Assembly (NCBI RefSeq): GCF_018128945.1
Contig: NZ_CP068393.1
Span: forward strand, 1,426,001-1,490,000
DNA length: 64,000 nt
From: Aristaeella hokkaidonensis
GTDB lineage: Bacteria > Bacillota > Clostridia > Christensenellales > Aristaeellaceae
Direction: 5' to 3'
Shown here: piece by piece, positions 1 through 11,265 of the stretch
Layout: each line of letters begins with the position of its first letter
Numbering within the stretch: position 1 is the first letter of the stretch
The notes under the pieces: model-generated
Databases searched by the model: none
Seen by the model: only the letters and a program-made list of their open reading frames with translations
Told to the model about the DNA's origin: nothing
Position numbers and translations under genes: made by a program

Positions 1-516
1 GTCAATTCCCATCTCTGGCTGGATCCCCAGCGGGCTGCCGGTATGGCTGCCAACCTGGCGGAAGGATTGATCCGCCTGATGCCGGACAGGGAGGCGGAAA
101 TCCTGGAAAACCTGCATGCGTATCAGGAACGTCTTCAGGCGCTGGATGAAACCATCCGGGAGGAGACCAAAGACATAGACCGGAAAGTCATCATCTTCCA
201 TGAGGCTTTCCCCTACTTTGCCGAAGCCTGCGGGCTGACTGCCGCGGCCGTTGTCAACAAGGAACCGGAAGACATCCTGCCGACCGCACAGCTGGTCCGG
301 GTGACAGAACTCATCTTCAACCTCGGCATCCCGATGCCGCTGATCCTGAAATCGGCTGAAGAGGATCCTTCCGTCAACACCCTGGTTAACGAGACCGGCA
401 TCCCCGTCTGCGAACTGGATCCCATGACCAGCGGTCCTGAAAACCCGCCCCTGGATTACTATGAATCCATCATGATGCAGAACGTCAAAACCCTGTTAAA
501 CGCTATAGCTCAGTAA
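1..516 (+). CDS. Metal (zinc-type) ABC transporter substrate-binding protein, C-terminal part
   Basis: This is the C-terminal half of a ZnuA/AdcA-type extracellular binding protein that delivers zinc or manganese to an ABC importer. The frame is open from the first base of the window, so the signal peptide and the first lobe lie upstream; 171 residues are visible. The segment starts with NSHLWLDPQRA, the family's metal-ligand His followed by WLDP. FHEAFPYFAEACGL carries the second-lobe His, and LDPMTSGP is close to the usual C-terminal Asp ligand region. A long helix with charged residues (LEGLIRL to ETKDIDRK) fits the linker helix that joins the lobes. Metal specificity cannot be decided, because the His-rich loop would lie outside the window. 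A heptamer repeat tract begins a few bases after the stop. Confidence 0.88.
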   Translation, partial: VNSHLWLDPQRAAGMAANLAEGLIRLMPDREAEILENLHAYQERLQALDETIREETKDIDRKVIIFHEAFPYFAEACGLTAAAVVNKEPEDILPTAQLVRVTELIFNLGIPMPLILKSAEEDPSVNTLVNETGIPVCELDPMTSGPENPPLDYYESIMMQNVKTLLNAIAQ

Positions 517-523
517 AACTCTT

Positions 524-558
524 TATAATTCTGAATTCTTAATTCTGAATTCTGATTT
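524..558 (+). repeat. Heptanucleotide tandem repeat (AATTCTG type)
   Basis: Four to five units with a period of seven bases (CTGAATT, CTTAATT, CTGAATT, CTGATTT) fill the gap between the stop of the metal-binding protein gene and the Shine-Dalgarno of the FHA gene. It is one of seven such tracts in the window, nearly all beside stop codons. Confidence 0.85.
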
Positions 559-573
559 AAGAAAGGATCATCT

Positions 574-1353
574 ATGTTCAGCGTAAGTCCGGAAATCTAC
601 TCGGTTCTTTCCCAGGCTTCACGCTGGCTTTTTATTGTCCTTGCGCTCATGCTCCTGTTCCTGGCCTTCTCCTGGCATCATTCCGACCGGAAAGAGCGCC
701 GGGATCGGTTCAAAAATCTCCCGGGTGCCGGAACCGTGGGTGAACTCGTCGTTCTTTCCGGCAGTGATGAACTGCCCGTGGATACCTGGTTTCCTGTCCC
801 CCGGGAAGGCGTGCTTGGTTCGCTGCGCTCCTGCGATCTGGTCATTCCCTGCCCCGGTGTGAGTTCACATCACCTTGATTTCTCCTGGCAGGATGGAACA
901 GGTCTGCTGATCCGTCCCCGGGTTGGCTGTGAAGTCCTGATCGACGGTGTCCCCGTCACCCGCAGGGGCATGGATATGCCGCTGGTACATGGATCCGTGC
1001 TGCAGATCGGCAGTGCCGTACTCAGGCTGCAGCTTTTTGCCGCCCTTTCTCATACTAACCGAACCTTTATTCCCCCGCAGCCTGCCGTCGTTTCCTTTTC
1101 TGATCCGATGCCGCAGCCTGTACAGGTTCCGATGCAGTATCCGCAGGAACCCATGAATGTGCAGCCTGCTTTCTACCCGCCTTCCTGGCAGGAACCGGGT
1201 CCCCTTCAGATGCCCGTCGAACAGCCTGTTCCGGTTCAGCCGGTTCCTCAGCAAGTCCCGGAACAGCAGCCTGTACAGGAAGTACCGCCGCAGGCGCCTG
1301 CTGCCCCGCGCCGTAAACGCGCTGATCGCTGGAAGGAGGACTGGAGCGAATGA
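574..1353 (+). CDS. Membrane-anchored FHA-domain protein
   Basis: The 259-residue protein has one N-terminal membrane segment (about residues 17-33, WLFIVLALMLLFLAF), a basic stop-transfer stretch, and a cytoplasmic FHA domain at about residues 55-155. The FHA core shows GSLRSCDLVI, SSHHLDF and a late GSVLQIG strand. The classical Gly-Arg of FHA domains reads GSLRS, so phosphothreonine binding is likely but not assured. Residues 165-245 form a Pro/Gln/Val-rich tail with PVQPVP-type repeats, ending in a basic RRKRADRWK segment. In Clostridia and Actinobacteria an FHA gene often sits next to a SEDS (RodA/FtsW) gene and a class B PBP gene. The next gene here overlaps this one by four bases (ATGA) and is SEDS-like, so I infer a Ser/Thr-kinase-responsive adaptor of cell-wall synthesis. 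Confidence 0.82.
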   Translation: MFSVSPEIYSVLSQASRWLFIVLALMLLFLAFSWHHSDRKERRDRFKNLPGAGTVGELVVLSGSDELPVDTWFPVPREGVLGSLRSCDLVIPCPGVSSHHLDFSWQDGTGLLIRPRVGCEVLIDGVPVTRRGMDMPLVHGSVLQIGSAVLRLQLFAALSHTNRTFIPPQPAVVSFSDPMPQPVQVPMQYPQEPMNVQPAFYPPSWQEPGPLQMPVEQPVPVQPVPQQVPEQQPVQEVPPQAPAAPRRKRADRWKEDWSE

Positions 1354-2483
1354 CAAAGCAAAAATCCTCTGCCCGCTTCCGTTTCAGCGGCGTTATGCTG
1401 TTCCTCGCCCTGTTTTTCTTCCTGGTTCCGGCGCTGCAGGCGGGAGATTACAGGCTCTACATGCTTGCCGCAGGCGTCCCCTGCGCCATGCTGCTGTGCT
1501 GTACCATCCTTGCCCGGGCTTTTTCCCTGGACAGGCTGATCCTGGCCTTATCTCTCTTCTTCTGTTCCGTGGGGATCGCCTCCCTGGCCATGACTGTACC
1601 GGACACTGCCCTGGTTCAGGCTGTCAGCTGTGGCATCGGGATCATTGTCCTGATCGTCGGTGCCATCCTGATCCGTTCCCTGTCCGGTTCCTTGCTCACT
1701 GCTATATCCGCGGCCTTCCTCGGCCTGCTTCTGCTGGCCGGAAAGCTGATTGCGCCCACCTTCACCCTGCCGGTCACGCAGCCCGCGCTGGCTCTGCTGC
1801 TGATTGCCTTCGCCGTTCTCCTTTCCCGGGAAGGACCGATCTCCGCGGCTGGCCTCGGCATTGCCGCCGCTGTCCTGCTGCTGCTCCGGGGTGAAACAGC
1901 GGATGCCCTGATCTGGGGACTCACGACCCTGCTGCTCCTCTTTGCGGCCGACGGCCGTCTGCTGGTTGTCCTGCCTTCACTGGCTGCCTTTGTGCTCCTG
2001 TTCTACGGCATGTACACAGCCCATACGCCTGCCCTTGTTTCCCAGGAAGCGTTATCTGCGGATACGCTGAAGGCCGTCGGAGCCTTGGGAGCGGACCTGT
2101 TTCCGGAGGGATTGTCTGTTCCGGAATCCGGTTCCCTTTTCTCCCGCCTGCTCGGCCATTACGGCCTGGTTTTCACCGGCCTGACGGTGCTGCTGTATCT
2201 TCCCCTTATCCTGCACGGAACCACGGTGGCTTCCTGTGCCCGGATGCGTTTTCATGCGATCCTTGCCATGGGAATCTGCCTGCTTCTGGGCTTATACACG
2301 CTGTCATCTGTCTTGTCGTTCTTCGGCTTCCTGCCCTTCAGTGAACTGGAAATGCCGCTTATGACAACGTCCCTTCCTTCACTTTGTGCCCATTTCTTCC
2401 TCGCCGGGATCCTCTGCGGTATTTCCGGCCGGAACGATTCTGACCTGGCAGAGGATGCCCATCTGGCCATGCTGGCCAAGTGA
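1350..2483 (+). CDS. Degenerate SEDS-family (RodA/FtsW-like) membrane protein, probable pseudoenzyme
   Basis: This 377-residue protein has about ten membrane segments and is translationally coupled to the FHA gene. Three stretches line up by eye with RodA/FtsW: an N-terminal block (FSLDRLILALSLFF, then a QAVSCGIGIIVLIVG helix); a late block, VPESGSLFSRLLGHYGLV, against the RodA pattern HTDFIFAVLAEELGLVG; and a C-terminal block, GFLPFSELEMPLMTTSLPS, against GILPVVGVPLPLVSYGGS. The Asp essential in RodA polymerases falls on Gly (SGSLF for TDFIF), the EE pair reads HY, and the SYGGS loop is lost. I therefore infer a SEDS fold without glycosyltransferase activity, perhaps a scaffold for wall synthesis. 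It could also be a merely convergent polytopic protein; a profile search would settle this. Confidence 0.65.
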   Translation: MTKQKSSARFRFSGVMLFLALFFFLVPALQAGDYRLYMLAAGVPCAMLLCCTILARAFSLDRLILALSLFFCSVGIASLAMTVPDTALVQAVSCGIGIIVLIVGAILIRSLSGSLLTAISAAFLGLLLLAGKLIAPTFTLPVTQPALALLLIAFAVLLSREGPISAAGLGIAAAVLLLLRGETADALIWGLTTLLLLFAADGRLLVVLPSLAAFVLLFYGMYTAHTPALVSQEALSADTLKAVGALGADLFPEGLSVPESGSLFSRLLGHYGLVFTGLTVLLYLPLILHGTTVASCARMRFHAILAMGICLLLGLYTLSSVLSFFGFLPFSELEMPLMTTSLPSLCAHFFLAGILCGISGRNDSDLAEDAHLAMLAK

Positions 2484-2509
2484 TTTCCCTGAACTGAAAG
2501 GACTATTGT

Positions 2510-2800
2510 ATGAAACAGATGCGTTCCCGTTTCCGCCTGCTCACGCTGCTGATTGTCTGCGCTTTTCTGCTGACAGTTGTGCTGTGCACGGGACACGTTC
2601 TGAAAACCACCGGGGTCTCGCTCTCTTCCCTCTCTCTTCCTGTTCCCGGCCTGTCCTCGTCTCCGGATCCTTCAGTCTCACCGGAAAGCTCTCCGTCCCC
2701 GGAAAGCACACCTGATCCCTGGGCAGGTTTTTCGGTCGAAAACACGGTTCCGGGGACTGACAATCCTCCGGAAGAAGAGTATAATGTATTGGGCCTCTGA
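2510..2800 (+). CDS. Small membrane-anchored Ser/Pro-rich protein
   Basis: The 96-residue protein has a basic N-terminus (MKQMRSRFR), one hydrophobic segment at about residues 10-31, and then an extracytoplasmic tail. The tail is rich in Ser, Pro, Asp and Glu, with repeated SPSPE/SPDPS units at about residues 50-70. A Shine-Dalgarno (GAAAGGA) precedes the ATG. No family is recognised. It occupies the place where comparable FHA-SEDS loci carry a class B penicillin-binding protein, whose N-terminus is also one membrane helix, so it may be a helix-only stand-in or a linker protein. It is part of a five-gene run with short gaps, upstream of a CHAP hydrolase. Confidence 0.6.
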   Translation: MKQMRSRFRLLTLLIVCAFLLTVVLCTGHVLKTTGVSLSSLSLPVPGLSSSPDPSVSPESSPSPESTPDPWAGFSVENTVPGTDNPPEEEYNVLGL

Positions 2801-2826
2801 TCCCCTGTGAAAGGAATGAACGACCA

Positions 2827-3603
2827 ATGATAAAGATGAAACGCGCCCTGGCGCTTATGCTTGTTTTGATCCTCTGCTGCTCCACTTCTCTGGCTGCGAA
2901 AAAGAAAGCCACGGAATACACAGCCCGGGAGATCACCACGGAAGTTGTTCAGGATATCCCGGCTGAAATCCAGAACATGCTGGACATTGCCTATGAGCAG
3001 CTGATCGAAACCGACGGTAAAAACCTGAAGGAAAAGAACAAATACACCAAATGGCGGAACGACTACAAATTTGAGTGGTGCGGCGGTTTCGTTACCTGGT
3101 GCATGCTGGAAGCCGGCATCCCTATGGAGGAAAAGAACAAGATTGAAGACGGTGAAGTCGATGGTCTGTTCCACGTAAAGGAAGCCGGTGTCGGAAAGCT
3201 TTATGAAGGATATGCCAAGCTGAACCGGATTACCCGCGTACCCCAGAAAGGCTATATCGCCGTCTATGGCAATGAAGGCTCCGGCGGTTCCACGCCTTAT
3301 TATCATGTGGGTCTTGTTTACGACGTGGAAAAGCTTTCCGACGGCATTTACCGGATCACCACCATTGAAGGCAACGTAAAAGGACATACCGTAAAAATGT
3401 ATATCCGCGATTACGATCTGAATAAGGCTTCCGACAAAAAGCAGAAGCCCAAGGATATGTCCCTTGTTCCACAGGAAGAACGTGACCGTGAGGAAACCAA
3501 CATCTTCTCCTATGGCTACGCCTATACCAAGAAGAATATGTATATCACGATCTTCCTCATGCCCTGGATCCCGGAAGAATCTCAGGAGTCAACGGAGGAA
3601 TAA
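2827..3603 (+). CDS. Secreted CHAP-domain peptidoglycan hydrolase/amidase
   Basis: A signal peptide (about residues 1-24, hydrophobic ALALMLVLILCC ending SLAA) precedes a CHAP (NlpC/P60 superfamily) domain at about residues 50-190. The catalytic Cys lies in FEWCGGFVTWCMLEAG, the His in YYHVGLVYDV, and the polar third residue in TTIEGNVKG. CHAP enzymes cleave amide bonds in peptidoglycan, either within the stem peptide or between it and the sugar. The first ATG was preferred because AAGGA lies 11 bases upstream; a second in-frame ATG follows three codons later. The C-terminal 60 residues beyond the domain are unassigned. The gene belongs to the FHA/SEDS-like cassette, which points to wall remodelling. 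Confidence 0.85.
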   Translation: MIKMKRALALMLVLILCCSTSLAAKKKATEYTAREITTEVVQDIPAEIQNMLDIAYEQLIETDGKNLKEKNKYTKWRNDYKFEWCGGFVTWCMLEAGIPMEEKNKIEDGEVDGLFHVKEAGVGKLYEGYAKLNRITRVPQKGYIAVYGNEGSGGSTPYYHVGLVYDVEKLSDGIYRITTIEGNVKGHTVKMYIRDYDLNKASDKKQKPKDMSLVPQEERDREETNIFSYGYAYTKKNMYITIFLMPWIPEESQESTEE

Positions 3604-3606
3604 TTC

Positions 3607-4239
3607 ATGCTGTGGATGTACGCTGTATGCGCTCTGTCCATCTTTGTCTGCCTTCCTTTCTTTCTGTATTACAAAAAAGCACTGCATATGAAGCTTGCGG
3701 CTGCTTTTAAATCCCTTGGAACCCTCTGTGCGGCAAGTCTTGCGTTGACTGCCGCCATTCGTCTGGATCCGCAGTACTGGATCTGCTTTGCAGCCCTGTT
3801 ATTTCATGCAATAGCAGACTGGATTCTGGAATTCAACATGTATATCGGCGCCGGATTCTTCATTGCCGGGCATATCTGCTATATCGGTTTCTTTACCCGT
3901 CTCTGCCCGGTCGCCGGCTTCCACCTGATTGCGGCCTTGTGCTTGCTGGGAATCATGGTTTTCCTCCTCTGGCGCTGGCGGAAGCCCATCGGAAAAACCA
4001 TGCCCATCATTGCGGTTTATGGCACTATTCTCTGCCTCGCGTCAGCCTGTGCAATTGCCTGTTTCACCCTTAATACTCTCCAGGGCCAGCTGATCGCCAT
4101 CGGCGGCGCACTCTTCTTCATCAGCGACGTGATGATCCTTGCCCGCCTCCTCTTCACTGCCGGCCGCTCCGTCGACTGGGCCATCATGATCACCTACTAC
4201 GCCGCCCAGCTCCTTTTCGGCCTCTCCTGCCTTCTGTAA
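3607..4239 (+). CDS. YhhN/TMEM86-family membrane protein (lysoplasmalogenase-like)
   Basis: The 210-residue protein has about seven to eight hydrophobic segments and starts three bases after the CHAP gene. Family marks seen are FHAIADWILEF (the family's GD-type motif), FIAGHICYIGFF with its membrane His, and GGALFFISDVMILARLL near the C-terminus. Characterised relatives (TMEM86B, and YhhN-type enzymes in some bacteria) hydrolyse the vinyl-ether bond of lysoplasmalogens. Many anaerobic Clostridia make plasmalogens, which makes this plausible, but bacterial YhhN proteins are poorly studied and the substrate is unproved. A clear terminator follows the stop codon, so this is the last gene of the run. 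Confidence 0.78.
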   Translation: MLWMYAVCALSIFVCLPFFLYYKKALHMKLAAAFKSLGTLCAASLALTAAIRLDPQYWICFAALLFHAIADWILEFNMYIGAGFFIAGHICYIGFFTRLCPVAGFHLIAALCLLGIMVFLLWRWRKPIGKTMPIIAVYGTILCLASACAIACFTLNTLQGQLIAIGGALFFISDVMILARLLFTAGRSVDWAIMITYYAAQLLFGLSCLL

Positions 4240-4258
4240 TTTATTAATATGCATATCC

Positions 4259-4287
4259 CCGCCTGCACACCCACAGGCGGTCTTTTT
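4259..4287 (+). terminator. Rho-independent terminator after the YhhN gene
   Basis: A perfect 7-bp stem (CCGCCTG / CAGGCGG) with an 8-base loop is followed by TCTTTTT. It closes the plus-strand envelope gene run. Confidence 0.85.
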
Positions 4288-4375
4288 ATACCTGTTCGCC
4301 ATAAAACAGACCGTATTTCTTTCTCAATCCACATATTTTGTATATAACAAGTATATATACTGTTGAAAGTATTAA

Positions 4376-5110
4376 AGTATCTTTACACTGCTGCCTATTG
4401 AACAGCAGCGCCCTGTGTTCGGTATGAAATAAAACCAGGTTTAAGCACACTCAGCATACCTTGTCAAGGACACATCGGCTGCGCCGTGCCTTTGTCATCC
4501 TTGACATGCTATGCTTCCAGTGCACAAAAGCAATCAAGGAGGTGCATAGCACCTCCTGTCAATCAGAATTGCCCAATTCATTCATGATTCAGTATCTTTG
4601 CGTTGTTGCCTATCAGATTGCGGTACTCTGTGTTGGTATGAAATAAAACTAGTTTGAAGCACAGTCAGCATACCCAGTCAAGGACACAGCGGCTGCGCCG
4701 TGCCTTCGGCATCCTTGACATGCTATGCTGCCAGTGCATCAAAGCAATCAAGGAGGTGCATAGCACCTCCTGTCAATCAGAATTGCCAATCCAATCATTG
4801 TTCAATATTGCAAAGTATCTTTGCACTGCTGTAGGCAGCAGTGCTCTGTGTTCGGTATGGAACATGGGAGCGAGCCGAATGTCAGCCCAGTGGGCTGTCG
4901 GCGAAGCCGAATTGAGGCGGAGTCCTGTCGTGCGCGGTGCGCGAGGCGGGAATTCCGCCCGCGGTGCGCGCGCGAATCCTTACCGAAACGAGCAATGCGA
5001 CCGCTCCAAGGGAGCAGTGCGACGATTGAGGTTGCGGAGGGACCTCTTCGTCTCCCCTCTCACCGCCTGTGTTTCTAAATCCATTTGGCTACAAAGTATT
5101 TTAGCAGTTG
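4376..5110. repeat. Tandem 215-280-bp repeat units beside the rRNA operon
   Basis: Four diverged units start with AGTATCTTT or a similar string at about 4376, 4591, 4814 and 5094. The first two share almost their whole length: a short dyad, the phrase CTGTG(TTC)GGTATGAAATAAAAC, a CAGCATACC..GTCAAGGACAC block, and a GGAGGTGC-ATA-GCACCTCC hairpin ending TCAATCAGAATTGCC. The third and fourth units diverge into a GC-rich block. Short open frames in these units translate the repeat itself and have no ribosome-binding sites, so no gene is called. Units 1 and 3 contain 14-16 bases identical to 5S rRNA. Confidence 0.75.
4861..5040. repeat. GC-rich dyad-filled repeat element, copy A
   Basis: About 180 bases with several short inverted repeats (CCCAGTGGG, TCGGCGAAGCCGA, GCTCCAAGGGAGC). 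It shares an ordered series of blocks with copy B: GGGAG(C/T)GA, CCCAGTGGG, CGAAACGAGCA and GCGACGATTGAG-TTGCGG. It separates two blocks that match 5S rRNA. Confidence 0.6.
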
Positions 5111-5136
5111 CGTAAGCAACTGCCTATTTGGAATCC

Positions 5137-5266
5137 GGGGAGTGATCCGAGTAATGGCCCAGTGGGGCATTCGCCAAAGGCGAAAACGAGGTGAGCGAGT
5201 CAATCGAAACGAGCAGAGGGCCGAAGCGTCCCCGCGAGATTCTCTGCGACGATTGAGATTGCGGGG
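5137..5266. repeat. GC-rich dyad-filled repeat element, copy B
   Basis: A shorter, diverged copy of the element at 4861-5040 with the same block order, including the ATTCGCC-AAA-GGCGAAA dyad and GCGACGATTGAGATTGCGG. It ends about 20 bases before the rRNA operon terminator. Confidence 0.6.
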
Positions 5267-5286
5267 GCGCGCCGCCTTGATTCCAC

Positions 5287-5320
5287 AAAAAAATCACCTG
5301 ATTACTCAGGTGATTTTTTT
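5287..5320 (-). terminator. rRNA operon terminator
   Basis: A perfect 15-bp inverted repeat (AAAAAAATCACCTGA with its complement) and a 4-base loop lie just beyond the 5S 3' end. On the minus strand the stem ends in seven Ts. It is nearly symmetrical, so it could also stop transcription entering from the left. Confidence 0.9.
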
Positions 5321-5323
5321 GGA

Positions 5324-5438
<115 letters not shown>

Positions 5439-5548
5439 AAAATGGTTCAGTGTCCTTGCGCACACTGACAACTGCACAGCTACAATATTCAGGAAAATCT
5501 GACCTGTTAGTTTATCTGTTACCTTAATTGGTCTCTGGACCAATCATG

Positions 5549-8440
<2,892 letters not shown>

Positions 8441-8569
8441 CTCGTCGTTCTTGATCCTGAGACCAATTTGAGTAAAATTGTTTACCTTTAACTGGTCTTT
8501 CCTGAATCTTGTTTCTTTGCTGTGCAGTTGTCAAGGTGCGCGTGCCTCTTCTCAAATTGAGAAAGAGTG

Positions 8570-8643
8570 TGGGTCGCAGTGGACTCGAACCACCGACCTC
8601 CCGCTTATCAGGCGGGTGCTCTAACCGACTGAGCTAGCGACCC
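8570..8643 (-). tRNA. tRNA-Ile (anticodon GAU)
   Basis: It folds as a standard 74-nt cloverleaf: a GGGTCGC/GCGACCC acceptor stem, a CCCGC-CTGATAA-GCGGG anticodon arm giving GAT, and GGTTCGAGTCC in the T arm. The CCA end is not encoded. It lies in the 16S-23S spacer, seven bases 3' of tRNA-Ala. Confidence 0.97.
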
Positions 8644-8650
8644 ATGTGAG

Positions 8651-8723
8651 TGGAGATTAGCGGGATCGAACCGCTGACCTCCTGCTTGCAAGGCAGGCGC
8701 TCTCCCAGCTGAGCTAAACCCCC
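8651..8723 (-). tRNA. tRNA-Ala (anticodon UGC)
   Basis: A 73-nt cloverleaf with a GGGGGTT/AATCTCC acceptor stem (two G-U pairs), a CTGCC-TTGCAAG-GCAGG anticodon arm giving TGC, and GGTTCGATCCC in the T arm. CCA is not encoded. It comes directly after 16S rRNA and before tRNA-Ile, the reverse of the Ile-Ala order common in Escherichia and Bacillus operons. Confidence 0.97.
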
Positions 8724-8931
8724 ACATAATCGGCACTATTCATTTAAGCTCGGAGCTTCGCGAGCCTTGAAGACGATACAGAGTTTTGCGCGCTGTAAGG
8801 AACAGCTCAATTCTTTTTCGAACGTTCGTTGACGTTCCGTTTGCTTCTTTGAAGCTTTTTTATGACGACCGGTTTTATCCGGTCGATCGACCTCGGTTTC
8901 GGCGTCCACCTTTCGGCTTCTGCTTTCTCCC

Positions 8932-10482
<1,551 letters not shown>

Positions 10483-10619
10483 ATCCTTAAACATCTTTCG
10501 ATGTTAAACTCTTTGGAATCTTCGCTGTCTTTTTCCTTATTGCGCGTTATTATCTCTGTATCGTTTTCAAGGTTCGCTTCGCTCGGTTCCTTTGCGATCT
10601 CTCGCAAGCGAGCTTGGAT

Positions 10620-10648
10620 AGAATAACAAAGAGCAAGCCATTTGTCAA
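10620..10648 (-). promoter_or_regulatory. Sigma-A promoter of the rRNA operon
   Basis: On the minus strand a perfect -35 TTGACA, a 17-base spacer and -10 TATTCT lie about 140 bases upstream of the 16S 5' end. The leader between them is purine-rich and holds dyads such as CTCGCTTGCGAG, probably for processing or antitermination. Confidence 0.85.
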
Positions 10649-10691
10649 GCACTTTTTCTCAAATTTTTCTGAAAAAGTTTTTGGTGCTCTG

Positions 10692-11222
10692 TTATCTGGC
10701 TGAAGTCAGCGTTTTGATCTTCCACTGGCCGTTCTCCCGGATCAGGTATGCCCGGTACTCCGCATCCTGCCACGCAGGCGGATAGAGGGCTTCATTTCCC
10801 TCTTTTGCGATCACTTCATCTGCCTTGCTGCCCTTGACACGGCCGTCAATCCGCGGAATCTTTTCCTTAACGGTAAGCCTGACGGAATTTTCCCAGGGCC
10901 AGACCCACAAAAATCCCATTTCCAGGCGGTGGTCAATACCGCGGACGTTGTAATTCTCGTAGGGAGAATTCCCCTCATCCGCTGCTCTGACAGCATTGTC
11001 GTTCTCCAGGCATCCTGCCTGGAAATACTTGTCCAGTTCTTTCCGGTTATTTTCCATCCCCATGATGTACTTTGCCCGGTTTGCCATGCCGTCCTTCAGA
11101 ACAATCTGAATGTTGCTGAGATTCATCGTGTAATAGAATACTGTCATGATCAATCCCAGAATCAGGCAGAGAACCAGCAGCCGGTTCGCAAAAAACCATA
11201 CGATCCGACGAAGATATTTCAT
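10692..11222 (-). CDS. Single-pass membrane protein of unknown function
   Basis: This is a 176-residue protein with one N-terminal membrane helix at about residues 14-32 (NRLLVLCLILGLIMTVFYY) and a predicted extracytoplasmic remainder. No catalytic motif or known domain is recognised. The C-terminal 45 residues (a WQDAEYRAYLIRENGQWKIK segment) resemble the strand-rich ends of small NTF2-like or lipocalin-like anchored domains seen in many Clostridial proteins, but this is only an impression. The start is supported by GGAG seven bases upstream. It follows the NYN gene by 43 bases on the same strand, so the two are probably co-transcribed. It ends about 45 bases upstream of the rRNA promoter. 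Confidence 0.75.
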   Translation of the reverse strand: MKYLRRIVWFFANRLLVLCLILGLIMTVFYYTMNLSNIQIVLKDGMANRAKYIMGMENNRKELDKYFQAGCLENDNAVRAADEGNSPYENYNVRGIDHRLEMGFLWVWPWENSVRLTVKEKIPRIDGRVKGSKADEVIAKEGNEALYPPAWQDAEYRAYLIRENGQWKIKTLTSAR

Positions 11223-11265
11223 GGTTGTTCTCCTTTCATGAAGGTTTCATCTGTTGATTCCGGTA

